Below, piece by piece: positions 42,144-51,501 of a stretch of 64,000 bases of DNA. The notes beneath the pieces are model-generated. The model was not told the DNA's origin and made no database searches. It was given only the letters and a program-made list of their open reading frames with translations. How positions within the stretch are numbered: the first letter of the stretch is position 1; each line of letters starts with the position of its first letter. A program made the position numbers and the translations under genes. The DNA lies in the NCBI GenBank assembly GCA_020848075.1, contig JADLAV010000061.1, positions 150,922 to 214,921 on the forward strand. Reading direction: 5' to 3'. This DNA is from Burkholderiales bacterium. Lineage in GTDB: Bacteria > Pseudomonadota > Gammaproteobacteria > Burkholderiales > SG8-39.

Positions 42144-42752
42144 ATGCGAAAGCTCACCGCGATGCTGCTCGCGGCCGCGGCGGTCACGCTGTCCGGCTGC
42201 GGCTACAACGACATCCAGCGCAACGACGAGGCGACCAAGGCCGCCTGGTCGGAGGTGATCAACCAGTACCAGCGGCGCGCCGACCTGATTCCGAACCTGG
42301 TGAATACCGTGAAGGGGTTCGCGCAGCAGGAGCAGGAGGTGCTCACCCGCGTGACCGAGGCGCGCGCGCGCGCAACCGGCATCCAGATGACCCCGGAGAT
42401 GCTGAACGACCCGGCCGCGCTGCAGAAGTTCCAGGCTGCCCAGGGCGAGGTGACGAGCGCGCTCGCGCGGCTCCTGGTCGTGGTCGAGCGCTATCCCGAG
42501 TTGAAATCCGACAAGAACTTCCTCGAGCTGCAGGCGCAGCTCGAGGGCACCGAGAATCGCATCACCGTCGCGCGCAATCGCTACATCAAGGCGGTGAACG
42601 ACTACAACGTGCTCGTCCGCGAGTTCCCGGTCAACCTGACCGCGATGGCGTTCGGCTACAAGGTGAAGCCGAACTTCACCGTCGAGAACGAGCAGGCGAT
42701 CCAGCGCGCGCCGGCGGTCGACTTCAGCAAGCCGGCCCCGGCGGCCAAGTAG
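42144..42752 (+). CDS. lemA: LemA-family lipoprotein
   Basis: 202 residues with a lipobox signal peptide (MRKLTAMLLAAAAVTLSGC-G), then the LemA helical domain: WSEVINQYQRRADLIPNLVNTVKGFAQQEQ and NRYIKAVNDYNVLVREFP. Likely anchored on the periplasmic side. It is followed at once by two TPM-domain genes, the common LemA-TPM-TPM neighbourhood whose function is not settled. Confidence 0.95.
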   Translation: MRKLTAMLLAAAAVTLSGCGYNDIQRNDEATKAAWSEVINQYQRRADLIPNLVNTVKGFAQQEQEVLTRVTEARARATGIQMTPEMLNDPAALQKFQAAQGEVTSALARLLVVVERYPELKSDKNFLELQAQLEGTENRITVARNRYIKAVNDYNVLVREFPVNLTAMAFGYKVKPNFTVENEQAIQRAPAVDFSKPAPAAK

Positions 42753-42780
42753 GAGCGCAGTGCCGAGGGGCCGCGCGCCA

Positions 42781-43686
42781 ATGCGCGCACGCACGCTCGC
42801 CGCCGCGACGCTTCTCCTGGCGCTTGCGCTCGCCCTGGGCGCGCGGGCACAGGACCTCGCCGCGATCCCGCCGCTCAAGGCGCGCGTCACCGACGTCACC
42901 GGAACCCTTTCGGCCGCGCAGGTCGCATCGCTCGAGGAGAGCCTGGCAGCGTTCGAGCAGAAGAAGGGCAGCCAGATCGCGGTGCTTATCGTGCCGACGA
43001 CGAAGCCCGAGCCGATCGAGCAGTACGCGATCCGCGTCGCCGAGCAGTGGAAGGTCGGCCGCAGAGGCGTCGATGACGGCGCGATCATCGTGGTCGCGAA
43101 GGACGACCATCGCCTGCGCATCGAGGTGGGCTACGGGCTCGAGGGCGCGATTCCAGACATCAAGGCGAAGCGGGTGATTCGCGAGGTGATGGCGCCGCAC
43201 TTCGTCGACGGCGACTTCTACGGCGGGCTGCAAGCGGGCACGCAGGCGCTGATGCAGCTCATCGAAGGCGAGGATCTGCCTCCGCCCGCAGCCGAGCGCG
43301 CGCCCGGCGGCGGAGCGGTGGACTACGAGTCGGCGCTCGTGCTCCTGCTCGTGGTCACGATCATCCTGGCAGGCGTCCTGACGCGCCTCTTCGGGCGCTT
43401 TTTCGGTTCGGTCCTGACCGGCGGCGCGGCCGGCCTTATCGCGTGGATCGTCGCCGGGGCGCTTGCGATCGGGATTCTTGCCGCCGTCCTGGCGTTCGTC
43501 TTCGCGCTCGCCTTCGGCGGCACCGGGCTCGGCGCGACGCGCTCGCACCGCGGCGGCTGGGGTCCCGGCGGCGGCTGGCCGACCGGCGGCTGGGGCGGAG
43601 GCGGAGGCGGCTTCGGCGGCGGCAGCTGGTCGGGCGGCGGTGGGACCTTCGGCGGCGGCGGCGCTTCCGGAAGCTGGGGCGACTGA
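42781..43686 (+). CDS. TPM-domain (YgcG-like) membrane protein
   Basis: 301 residues. Signal peptide (ending GARA-QD), a periplasmic TPM domain (about 35-170; VTDVTGTLSAAQVASLEESLAAFEQ, VGRRGVDDGAIIVVAKDDHRLRIEVGYGLEG), then two or three helices and a glycine-rich tail of about 50 residues (WGGGGGGFGGGSW). This is the YgcG/Psb32 layout. ATG at 42781 is preferred over an upstream GTG at 42760. Part of the LemA-TPM-TPM operon. Confidence 0.92.
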   Translation: MRARTLAAATLLLALALALGARAQDLAAIPPLKARVTDVTGTLSAAQVASLEESLAAFEQKKGSQIAVLIVPTTKPEPIEQYAIRVAEQWKVGRRGVDDGAIIVVAKDDHRLRIEVGYGLEGAIPDIKAKRVIREVMAPHFVDGDFYGGLQAGTQALMQLIEGEDLPPPAAERAPGGGAVDYESALVLLLVVTIILAGVLTRLFGRFFGSVLTGGAAGLIAWIVAGALAIGILAAVLAFVFALAFGGTGLGATRSHRGGWGPGGGWPTGGWGGGGGGFGGGSWSGGGGTFGGGGASGSWGD

Positions 43687-44184
43687 ATGGGCATTGCGCG
43701 CTTCCTGCGCCATCTCGTCGCCGACCGCTGGGCGGTGCGCTCGCGCTTTCCGTCGCGAACGATGGACGCGATCGAGGCCGCGATCGCCGCCGGGGAAGCG
43801 CGTCACGACGGCGAGCTGCGCTTCGCGGTCGAGGCCGCGCTGCCGCTCGCCGATCTGCTCGCCGGCACCTCCGCGCGGGCGCGTGCGATCGAGCTCTTCG
43901 GCCGGCTGCGGGTGTGGGACACCGAGCGCAACGCCGGCGTGCTGATCTACCTCCTGCTTGCCGACAAGCGCGTCGAGATCGTCGCCGATCGCGGCATCCA
44001 TGCGCGCGTCGGCGAGACCGCGTGGGAAGCGATCTGCGGCATGATGCAACGGGAATTCGCGGAGAGTCGCTTCGAGCAGGGCGCGATCGCCGGCGTGCGG
44101 GCGATCAGCGACCTGCTCGCCACGCATTTTCCGCCACGACCCGAGAACCCGGACGAGTTGCCGAACCGGCCCATCGTCCTGTGA
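43687..44184 (+). CDS. Soluble TPM-domain protein
   Basis: 165 residues, TPM domain without signal peptide: AIEAAIAAGEARHDGELRFAVEAALP, LRVWDTERNAGVLIYLLLADKRVEIVADRGI. It starts directly after the previous stop with no gap. It probably works on the inside of the membrane as partner to the YgcG-like protein, an inference from pairing in many genomes. Confidence 0.9.
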   Translation: MGIARFLRHLVADRWAVRSRFPSRTMDAIEAAIAAGEARHDGELRFAVEAALPLADLLAGTSARARAIELFGRLRVWDTERNAGVLIYLLLADKRVEIVADRGIHARVGETAWEAICGMMQREFAESRFEQGAIAGVRAISDLLATHFPPRPENPDELPNRPIVL

Positions 44185-44256
44185 GCTCCGGGATCTCGGT
44201 CGCAGCGCCGAACCGCGGGCGGCACGCTCGTCTCCTCGCTTGGCGTGCGCTTCCGT

Positions 44257-44580
44257 TCAGCCCACCCAGGCGTGCTCCAGCACGTCGAGGCGCAGGGGCA
44301 GCGCGAACCTTTCTCCGTTGCGCGAGACCTCCAGCGTCACCAGATACTGGCCGGGCTTGTCGAACGCAAGCTCGTGCGTGAACGGCCCGGGCGCGGGAAC
44401 GGCTCGCTCGACCATCGCCTTGCCGGCTGCATCCCGCACGACGCACTGCGCGGTTCCGGGTCCGTCCAGGTACGCCTGGATGCGGAACGCCTCGCCGGCG
44501 ACGCGGCGATAGACCTGCGGGTCGCGATTCGGGTTGTATTGCAGGTTGTTGAGCTTCACCAGCTTGACGAGCTTCTTCAC
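44257..44580 (-). CDS. Conserved hypothetical beta-sandwich protein
   Basis: 107 residues starting MKKLVKLVKLNNLQYNPNRD. The pattern FRIQAYLDGPGTAQCVVRD...GQYLVTLEVSRNGERFALPLRL is alternating beta, like an Ig- or fibronectin-type fold. No signal peptide and no family recognised. Stands alone between the TPM operon and the plus-strand deacetylase operon. Confidence 0.55.
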   Translation of the reverse strand: MKKLVKLVKLNNLQYNPNRDPQVYRRVAGEAFRIQAYLDGPGTAQCVVRDAAGKAMVERAVPAPGPFTHELAFDKPGQYLVTLEVSRNGERFALPLRLDVLEHAWVG

Positions 44581-44635
44581 GGTCGTCCTCTCGGCTAGAA
44601 TCCCGAGACACTAGCAAAGCCTGATATGCAAGGCA

Positions 44636-45055
44636 ATGCAGCCGACGACGAGCATCGACATCTCCACGCGCTTGGGCGAGATCGACCGCGGGATCCGCGC
44701 CCTCGAAGCGGCCGTCGCTGAACGCGCCGCGCTGGACATCGCCGAGGTCCTCGAGCCGGCGATCGGGCTCGTCGATGAGACGATGCGCGCGTACCTCGCC
44801 GCCGCGGGCGAGAAGGCGCCTCCGCCCGTGGGTGCGGACGTGCTGGAGGTGTGGAAGACGCTGGTGAAGGGGGATCCCGCGTGGAACGCGGTCCGCGACA
44901 GCTGTCGCGAGCTCGTCTTCTACCGCAACTGTCTGGCGGAAGGGCGTCGCGACGCTTTGCCTGCCGCGCCGCATCGCATGGCCGTGCGTCTCGCGCGGCA
45001 CGTCTATCTCTACATCCGGACGCGGTGCGTGCGCGAGGGACGGGTCGCCGATTGA
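44636..45055 (+). CDS. Conserved hypothetical protein
   Basis: 139 residues, mostly helical (TRLGEIDRGIRALEAAVAER, YLYIRTRCVREGRVAD); no known domain seen. It is translationally coupled to the deacetylase-like gene by an ATTGA overlap. No function given. Confidence 0.6.
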   Translation: MQPTTSIDISTRLGEIDRGIRALEAAVAERAALDIAEVLEPAIGLVDETMRAYLAAAGEKAPPPVGADVLEVWKTLVKGDPAWNAVRDSCRELVFYRNCLAEGRRDALPAAPHRMAVRLARHVYLYIRTRCVREGRVAD

Positions 45056-46254
45056 GCGAGCCCTCGGGCACTGCGGTGGTCCCACCCCGGCGGCCCGCGC
45101 GGTTCATCGGTTCGGAACGGTACCGGCGCCGGGCGTACGCGGCGAATCATCCGCTCGCGATTCCCCGCGTCGCGCTCGCACGCGATCTCATCGAGGCGTA
45201 TCGGGCAATCACGCCCGGCGAGCTCGTGCCCGCTCGGAAGGCGGCCGACTTCGAGCTCGAGTGGTTTCACAGCCGCGCGTATGTCGCAGCGATCAAGCGC
45301 GCCGAGCAACTCGGGCGGGTCCGGCAGGAGCATCGGGAAGCGTTCGGCCTCGGTACGCTCGAGAATCCGTACTTCGATCACTTCTTCACGACGCCCGCGA
45401 CCGCAACCGGGGCGAGCATCCAGGCCGCCGAAGAAGTGCTCGCAGGGCGCGTCGCATTCAATCCGGCGGGCGGGATGCACCACGCGCGGCCGGCGCGCGC
45501 GCAGGGCTTCTGCTACTTCAACGATCCGGTGCTCGGGGTGCTCCGCCTGCGCCGGGCCGGCTGGCGCGTGCTCTACGTGGACATCGATGCGCACCACTGC
45601 GACGGCGTGGAGGAGGCCTTTCGCGAGGACCCGGGGACGTTGACGCTCTCGCTGCACATGGACACCGCGTATGCGTATCCGGGCCGCGGCGGCCGGCTCG
45701 AGGACTCCGGCAGCGCCGCGGCAGGCCACACGACGCTCAACGTGCCCCTGCCGCGCGCGCTCACCGACGCCGAATACCGGCTCGTCTTCGATGCCGTGTG
45801 GCCTGCCGCGCTGGCGCGGTTCCGACCGGATGCGATCGTGCTGCAGGCCGGCACCGACATGCTGGCGGGCGATCCCCTCGGCAAGTGGCGTTGCGCGACG
45901 CAAACCTATCTTGCGGTATGCGAGCGCATCGTGGCGGACGCGCCGCGCCACGCCGACGGCACGCCGCGCGTGCTCGCCACGGGCGGCGGGGGCTATCACC
46001 CGTTGCTGGTTGCGCGCGCGTGGGCCGGCCTGTGGGGCATCCTGTCGGGCCGCTCGCTTCCCGAAGCGCTTCCGGCCGCGGGCGCGGCGCTACTGCGCGG
46101 GGTCGCGTGGGAGCACGACGAGGAAGAGTCTCTCACCGAGCCGCTGCTGCAGGCACGCATCGACGCCGTAGTGTCGGGATCGGTCCGCGACGAGGTGCGC
46201 GCGCTTGCCGCGCGCGTACAGGCGCATCCGCTTCTCAACGGGAATCCGGTCTGA
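45052..46254 (+). CDS. Histone deacetylase/AcuC-family deacetylase
   Basis: 400 residues. Arginase-deacetylase fold with the His-His of GGMHHARPARAQGFCYFNDP, the zinc ligands in YVDIDAHHCDGVEEAF and GTDMLAGDPLGKW, and the GGGGYHP active-site loop. It removes acetyl groups from lysines or small amines in the cytoplasm; AcuC-type members control acetyl-CoA synthetase. TTG start at 45052 inside the previous stop; the frame extends upstream but without similarity. The aldo/keto reductase follows six bases later. Confidence 0.92.
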   Translation: MSEPSGTAVVPPRRPARFIGSERYRRRAYAANHPLAIPRVALARDLIEAYRAITPGELVPARKAADFELEWFHSRAYVAAIKRAEQLGRVRQEHREAFGLGTLENPYFDHFFTTPATATGASIQAAEEVLAGRVAFNPAGGMHHARPARAQGFCYFNDPVLGVLRLRRAGWRVLYVDIDAHHCDGVEEAFREDPGTLTLSLHMDTAYAYPGRGGRLEDSGSAAAGHTTLNVPLPRALTDAEYRLVFDAVWPAALARFRPDAIVLQAGTDMLAGDPLGKWRCATQTYLAVCERIVADAPRHADGTPRVLATGGGGYHPLLVARAWAGLWGILSGRSLPEALPAAGAALLRGVAWEHDEEESLTEPLLQARIDAVVSGSVRDEVRALAARVQAHPLLNGNPV

Positions 46255-46260
46255 CGCGCG

Positions 46261-47436
46261 ATGGCTGCGCTGCGACCCGGCTACGCCACGCGCCACGGCA
46301 CCGAGGTCTATGCGAAGACCCTCGGGAAAGACTGTGCGCCGGGGCACTACAGCGATTTCCTGAACCTGCACCTCGCGCTCTCGTCGCTCGGCATCGGAAC
46401 GTTTCCCGGCGCCGCGACCGATGCGGTCGACGAGGGCTACGCGCAGGTGGTCGAGGCGGCCGCGCTCGCCGGCATCAACGTGTTCGACACGGCCGCGCAC
46501 TACCGCTACGGCCGGTCCGCCCGCGCGCTCGGCGAGGGTCTGAAGCGCGCCTTCGCGCGCGGCGTCGCGCGCGAGCAGATCTTCGCCGTGGCGAAAGGCG
46601 GGTTTCTCGCGTTCCCGGATGGCGTTCCGGCGAACCCCGAGGCTTGGATCGACGCCAACATCGCTGCGCGCGGGCTCGGCGCGCGCGCCGAGCTCACCGG
46701 GCGCCACCTTATCAGCCCCGCATACCTAGCCGCGCAGATCGACGAGATGCGCACCGCGCTGGGACTCGAGACGCTCGACGCATTTCTCCTCGACCAGCCG
46801 GAGGTGCACATTCCGGCGATCGGGAAAGAGCGCACGCACCGCAAGATCGCGGCGGTCTTCGAGGTCTTCGAGGAGGCCGTGCGGGCTGGCAAGATCCGCG
46901 CCTACGGCATCTCGACGTTCGACGGCCTCCGCGTCGAGACCGACGCGCCGCTCTTCCAGTCGATCACGTCGCTCCTCGGCCTCGCGGAGCGGGCAGCGCA
47001 AGCGGTCGGGCAAGCGGTCGGGCAAGCAGCGGGCGAGACGCGCGCAGCGAAGCACGCGTTTCGCGTGATCCAGCTGCCGTTCAACCAGGCGATGACCGAA
47101 GGGTTCACGCGATTTTCGCAGGCGACCGGACAGGGCAACGTCGCATCGAGCGTCCAGGCCGCGCACCAGCTGCGCGTCTACGTGATGGCGAGCCACTCGC
47201 TCGGGAAGGGTCTCCTCGCGCGCGAATGCGCCGACGCCGTCGCCGCGGCGCTGCCGGATTACGCGAGTCACGCCCAGCGCGCGCTGCAGTTCAACCGGTC
47301 GACTCCCGGAATCGGCACGAGCCTGGTGGGCGTCAGCACGCCTGGGCATCTCGCCGACCTTCTTGCCGTCGCGCAGCGTCCGCCGCTCGCGAAGGCGGAG
47401 TACCTCAAGCTCTACGCGCGCGCGGGCGACGCCTGA
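46261..47436 (+). CDS. Aldo/keto reductase family protein
   Basis: 391 residues, longer than the usual 280-340. TIM-barrel markers are SSLGIGTFPGAA, INVFDTAAHYRYGRSARALGEGL with the catalytic Asp and Tyr, YGISTFDGLRVE and QLPFNQAMTEGF. An insert around residues 240-262 has a 12-bp tandem repeat (AVGQ AVGQ). NADPH use is typical of the family; the substrate is unknown. Last gene of the three-gene operon. Confidence 0.88.
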   Translation: MAALRPGYATRHGTEVYAKTLGKDCAPGHYSDFLNLHLALSSLGIGTFPGAATDAVDEGYAQVVEAAALAGINVFDTAAHYRYGRSARALGEGLKRAFARGVAREQIFAVAKGGFLAFPDGVPANPEAWIDANIAARGLGARAELTGRHLISPAYLAAQIDEMRTALGLETLDAFLLDQPEVHIPAIGKERTHRKIAAVFEVFEEAVRAGKIRAYGISTFDGLRVETDAPLFQSITSLLGLAERAAQAVGQAVGQAAGETRAAKHAFRVIQLPFNQAMTEGFTRFSQATGQGNVASSVQAAHQLRVYVMASHSLGKGLLARECADAVAAALPDYASHAQRALQFNRSTPGIGTSLVGVSTPGHLADLLAVAQRPPLAKAEYLKLYARAGDA

Positions 47437-47458
47437 TTGCACTGGTCGCGAAGGTGAC

Positions 47459-47610
47459 GTCAGCGGCTGCGCCCGGCCGGCGCCTGGGGCCGCAAACGCC
47501 CTCCTACGGGGCCCGGCACGGCTGCAGCGGTCAACACACGACCGCTACCGCCGTGCCACCCGTGACGGACGGCGCGGCCCAAGTTGCCGGCCGGGCGCAG
47601 CCGCTGACGC
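47459..47610. repeat. Inverted pair of a dispersed repeat
   Basis: GTCAGCGGCTGCGCCC (from 47459) returns in reverse complement at 47595-47608 (GGGCGCAGCCGCTGAC) and, with one change, in forward direction at 63958. Between the arms is GTCAACACACGAC (47530), whose relative GTCAACACGCGAC is at 63781. The gap 47437-47739 has no gene; it is repeat sequence. Confidence 0.6.
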
Positions 47611-47739
47611 TTGACACACTGTGCGGCGCAACGCCCCATGCGCCGGAGATGTGCAAAGCCGCGGCCGTTGCACGGCGTATGCAGACGGTTCGCCGCGAAC
47701 CGGGCGCTCGGGAGCGAGCCCGCCACAGGCTCGCCCGGC

Positions 47740-49059
47740 CTAATGGAGCGGCGTGTCGCGCGGCGAGGCCTTCTCCATGCCGATCAGATGGAGCGAATCG
47801 GCCTGGCGCTGGTTGTGCTGATGGCGGCGGTAGACCAGGACCATCGAGAGGCTCACGAACAGGCCGAAGATCGCGATGATGAAGCGGATGGGCAGGTCGA
47901 GCTTGATCAGGAGCGCATAGACCGCGAGCATGACCAGGATCGACAGGTTCTCGTTGAAGTTCTGCACCGCGATGGAGTGGCCGGCGCCCATCAGGATGTG
48001 ACCGCGGTGCTGGAGCAGCGCGTTCATCGGCACCACGAAGAAGCCGGCGAGCCCGCCGATGACGATCATCAGCGGGATGGCGAGCCACAGCCCGTGGACG
48101 AAGTCCATGCTGATCACCACGACGCCCATCGCGATGCCGACCGGGACGACGTTGACGGACTTCGCGAGCGGAATGTAGCGTGCCGCCGCGATCGCGCCGA
48201 TGGCGATGCCGACCGCGACCACGCCTTGGAGCATGCTCGCCTTCGCGAGCGGCATGCCGAGCGCGACGTCGGCCCAGTTGAGCACGATGAACTGCAGCGT
48301 GGCGCCCGCACCCCAGAAGAGGGTGGTGGTGGCGAGCGAGATCTGGCCCAGCTTGTCGCGCCACAGCAGGCGGAACACGTGCTGGAAATCGTGCAGGAGA
48401 TAGAGCGGGTTCCGCTTCAGGACGTGGTGATCCACCCCGGTGTCGGGGATGAAGAGGTTGACTATCGCCGCGACCACGTAAGCGAGCGCAATGACAACGA
48501 TGGCAGCCTCCGCAGCAGTGTCCACGAACGTGTCGACGAGCGGGAAATCGAAGGCGAGCAGCTTGCTCGAGACGGCGGGGCTGATGAGGGCCCCGCCGAG
48601 CACCGTGCCGAGCACGATCGAGCCGACGGTGAGTCCCTCGATCCAGCCGTTCGCCGCGACGAGCTGCTGCGGCGGCAAGAGCTCGGTGAGGATGCCGTAC
48701 TTGGCCGGCGAATAGGCGGCTGCGCCGAGGCCCGCCACCGCGTAGGCAGCGAGCACGGTGAGGTACGGTGACATGCCGGTCACGGTGAGCTGCTCCCAGA
48801 AGAACATCGTCGCGCAGCCGGCGACCTTCACCGCGTTCGCGATGAACATCACGCGGCCCTTCGGCATCGAGTCGGCGAAGGCGCCCACGAACGGCGCGAG
48901 CGCCACGTAGGAGACGGTGAAGAAGAACTTGAGCAGCGGCACCATCCAGGCGGGACCCTGGAGCTGCATGAGCAACGCGATCGCGGCGATGAGGAGCGCG
49001 TTGTCGGCGAGCGAGCTGAAGAACTGCGCCGCCATGATGGTGTAGAAGCCGCGCTTCAT
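47740..49059 (-). CDS. lplT: Lysophospholipid transporter LplT-like MFS protein
   Basis: 439 residues, twelve helices. KRGFYTIMAAQFFSSLADNALLIAA is the LplT N-terminus, and VGAFADSMPKGRVMFIAN, AAYSPAKYGILTELLPPQQLVAANGWIEG follow. LplT flips lysophospholipid into the inner leaflet for reacylation; no fused acyltransferase domain is present. Start at MKRGF (49059); a GTG at 49077 is possible. Commonly placed beside alr-radA in betaproteobacteria, here separated from them by other genes. Confidence 0.93.
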   Translation of the reverse strand: MKRGFYTIMAAQFFSSLADNALLIAAIALLMQLQGPAWMVPLLKFFFTVSYVALAPFVGAFADSMPKGRVMFIANAVKVAGCATMFFWEQLTVTGMSPYLTVLAAYAVAGLGAAAYSPAKYGILTELLPPQQLVAANGWIEGLTVGSIVLGTVLGGALISPAVSSKLLAFDFPLVDTFVDTAAEAAIVVIALAYVVAAIVNLFIPDTGVDHHVLKRNPLYLLHDFQHVFRLLWRDKLGQISLATTTLFWGAGATLQFIVLNWADVALGMPLAKASMLQGVVAVGIAIGAIAAARYIPLAKSVNVVPVGIAMGVVVISMDFVHGLWLAIPLMIVIGGLAGFFVVPMNALLQHRGHILMGAGHSIAVQNFNENLSILVMLAVYALLIKLDLPIRFIIAIFGLFVSLSMVLVYRRHQHNQRQADSLHLIGMEKASPRDTPLH

Positions 49060-49199
49060 CGCCACGGCAGGCTCCACGGTGTCCGCGCGGCGGACAGTCG
49101 ATGTGCGAACGCAGCCTGGCGCGGCGCGCGGCGCGGCAACGCCTTCCCGGCTCGAACTGTCTCGCTCGGACGGGTCAAGCGCTCACCGCAGACGGCTGC

Positions 49200-49700
49200 T
49201 TACGCGCCGCCGGACGCCTCGCCGTCGCCCCGAGCGGGAGGAGCGCCGCGATCGCGCGCCATCGCTCGGAGCAGGCGCTCCTGCTCCGCGAACGACAGCG
49301 GGCGTGGGGCAGCGCCGGGCTCGTCGATCGTGCGCCCCCTGAAGCCGGGCGGCGGCCCGGCAGTCTGCGACAGATAGACGCGCTTGCGGATCGCCTTGTT
49401 GAGCAGGGTGACGCGGCGGTCGATCCAGAAGAGGTCGTACGCCGCCGCGCCGAGGAGCGCCAGCCCCAGTAGGGCTGCCGCGCGCCAGTCCAGAAGCAGC
49501 GCGCCCACCCCCGCCAGGCTGGCGACGCGGTACGCCCATGCCCCGCGACGATCGTCGAGATACGCGCGATGCAGGCCGAGCGGAAACGCGGCGAGCAAGC
49601 CGTAGGCCCGAGATCTGCGCTTAAGTCCTTGAGCCAGGCGGATATTTGCCGCCTGAAGCCCGCCTCCTCCAAGATCCAGCCCCCGCCAAGCGTCACTCAC
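49200..49700 (-). CDS. TM2-domain protein
   Basis: 166 residues. RAYGLLAAFPLGLHRAYLDDRRGAWAYR matches the TM2 pattern (helix, G-x-H-R-x-Y/F loop, helix), then a third hydrophobic helix and a polar C-terminal tail. Inner membrane, function unknown. Divergent from the LysR gene across 82 AT-rich bases. Confidence 0.8.
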   Translation of the reverse strand: MSDAWRGLDLGGGGLQAANIRLAQGLKRRSRAYGLLAAFPLGLHRAYLDDRRGAWAYRVASLAGVGALLLDWRAAALLGLALLGAAAYDLFWIDRRVTLLNKAIRKRVYLSQTAGPPPGFRGRTIDEPGAAPRPLSFAEQERLLRAMARDRGAPPARGDGEASGGA

Positions 49701-49782
49701 CGGGCTTACTCATAAGTTTTGCTCATGCCCGGGTTTATGTTTCAATGGCGGTGCAGAATAGCACACGCTAGCGGGCACTTCG

Positions 49783-50685
49783 ATGGCCGATCGACGACTT
49801 CAAGTATTCCACGCGGTGGCGAAGCAGATGAGCTTCACCAAGGCCGCCGAGGTGCTGTACATGACCCAGCCCGCGGTGACGTTCCAGATCAAGCAGCTCG
49901 AGGAGCACTTCAACGCCCGGCTCTTCGAACGCGGGCACGGCAAGATCGCGCTGACGCCCGCAGGCGAGGTCGTGCTCGAGTACGCGGAGCGGATCCTCGG
50001 GCTGTCGCAGGAGCTCGAGACGCGCGTGCGCGAGATGACCGGACGGCTCTCCGGCCCGCTCCTGATCGGCGCGAGCACGACCATCGCCGAGTTCCTGCTG
50101 CCGCCGGTGCTCGGCGAGTTCAAGGCGCAGCACCCCGAGGTGCAGGCGAAGCTCGCGGTGGCGAACTCGGAGGCGATCGAGAACCGCGTCGCCGAGCACA
50201 CGCTCGACATCGGGCTGATCGAGGCGCCGTCCCACCTGCCGACCCTGCTCACGGAGGTCTGTTGCGACGACGAGCTGCAGGTGATCGTGGCGCCCAAGCA
50301 CCCGCTCGCGAAGCTGAAGGCGGTCACGCCGAAGCAGCTCGTCGAGTATCCGTGCGTCAGCCGCGAGCCGGGCTCGGGCACGCGCGAGTTCACCGATCTC
50401 TATTTCCGCAAGGCGGGCATCCACGCGAACGAGCTGAACGTCGTGATGGAGCTCGGCAGCCCGGAGGCGCTGAAAGGGGTGGTGGGCACCGGCCTCGGCT
50501 TCGCCGTCATCTCGCGGGTCACCGTGGAGCGCGAGCGGCGGCTCGGCGAGCTCGTCGCATTGCCGCTCCAGCCGAAGCTCATTCGCACGCTCTCGCTCGT
50601 GTACCCCAAGGAGAAGTTCCGCTCGCGGCTCGTCAACACGTTCGTCGAGTTCGCGAAGGCGAAGCTGAGGCCGCCGGCGGCCTGA
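49783..50685 (+). CDS. LysR-family transcriptional regulator
   Basis: 300 residues. Winged helix-turn-helix at the N-terminus (RLQVFHAVAKQMSFTKAAEVLYMTQPAVTFQIKQLEEHFNARLFER), then a CysL/CbbR-like effector domain (GPLLIGASTTIAEFLLPPVLGEF, SREPGSGTREFTDLYF). Full length. LysR proteins usually control an adjacent divergent gene, here the TM2 gene, or the amidotransferase-like gene downstream. Effector unknown. Confidence 0.95.
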   Translation: MADRRLQVFHAVAKQMSFTKAAEVLYMTQPAVTFQIKQLEEHFNARLFERGHGKIALTPAGEVVLEYAERILGLSQELETRVREMTGRLSGPLLIGASTTIAEFLLPPVLGEFKAQHPEVQAKLAVANSEAIENRVAEHTLDIGLIEAPSHLPTLLTEVCCDDELQVIVAPKHPLAKLKAVTPKQLVEYPCVSREPGSGTREFTDLYFRKAGIHANELNVVMELGSPEALKGVVGTGLGFAVISRVTVERERRLGELVALPLQPKLIRTLSLVYPKEKFRSRLVNTFVEFAKAKLRPPAA

Positions 50686-50748
50686 GGCGCGCGGGCGGCG
50701 TGTTAGCATTGGCGGCGGCGCGCCACGACGCGCGTGTCGGCAAGCACC

Positions 50749-51501
50749 ATGATCCGCTTCGTCGCCATTCAGCACACCTACTCGGAGTTCTTCGGCGCGC
50801 TCGAGCCGCAGTTCGAGGCGCGCGACATCGGGTTCACCTACGTCCGGCCGGTGACGGGCGAGGACGTGATCGGCAGCACCCTGCAGTTCGACGCGCTGTT
50901 CCTGCTCGGGGGCGCCTATCCGGTCTCGGATCGCGTGCACTGTCCCTGGGTGGACAACGAGCTCCGCCTGGTGACGATCTTCCGCAAGGCGCGGCGTCCG
51001 GTCGTCGGACTCGGATTCGGCGCGCATCTCGTCGCACTCGCCGCGGGCGGTGAGGCGCACGCCGAGCCGCAGCACGATGCGTACTGGACCACCGCGCACG
51101 CAACGCCGGCCGGGCGCGATGACCCGCTCGCCAATGCGGTGGATGGTCGTCGTGTGCTCGTCATGGCGAACGGCAGCGTGACGCTCGCACCGACCGTCCG
51201 GCCGCTCGTGGTCGACGATGCCGGGCGCTGGATCGCGATCCGGCCGGACGCGCTGACCTACGGGCTGCTCTTCCGGCCCGAGCTCAAGCCGGGGATGATC
51301 GAGGACATGGTGATGGAGGAGGACCGGCCGGTGCCCGAGCACATCGACGCGCTGATCGAGGACGCGCGCGCGACCTGGGCCGACATGCAGGAGACGACCG
51401 ACCGGGTCGTGGTGGCGCTCGTCGCGGCGCTCGACCTGATGCGGGAGCGGCCGAAGATGCCGGTGTTCGCGCTGACGCCCGTGAGGAGCGAGCCCGAGTG
51501 A
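50749..51501 (+). CDS. Glutamine-amidotransferase-fold protein without catalytic Cys/His
   Basis: 250 residues with the class I amidotransferase fold: FLLGGAYPVSDRVHCPWVDNE, then PVVGLGFGAHLVALAAGG where active enzymes have G-x-C-x-G-x-Q. The nucleophile Cys is Gly, and in GLLFRPELKPGM the catalytic His is Arg; the Glu remains. It is therefore probably not a glutaminase but a binding or regulatory relative. GTG at 50734 is an alternative start. The next gene overlaps its stop (GTGA). Confidence 0.8.
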   Translation: MIRFVAIQHTYSEFFGALEPQFEARDIGFTYVRPVTGEDVIGSTLQFDALFLLGGAYPVSDRVHCPWVDNELRLVTIFRKARRPVVGLGFGAHLVALAAGGEAHAEPQHDAYWTTAHATPAGRDDPLANAVDGRRVLVMANGSVTLAPTVRPLVVDDAGRWIAIRPDALTYGLLFRPELKPGMIEDMVMEEDRPVPEHIDALIEDARATWADMQETTDRVVVALVAALDLMRERPKMPVFALTPVRSEPE

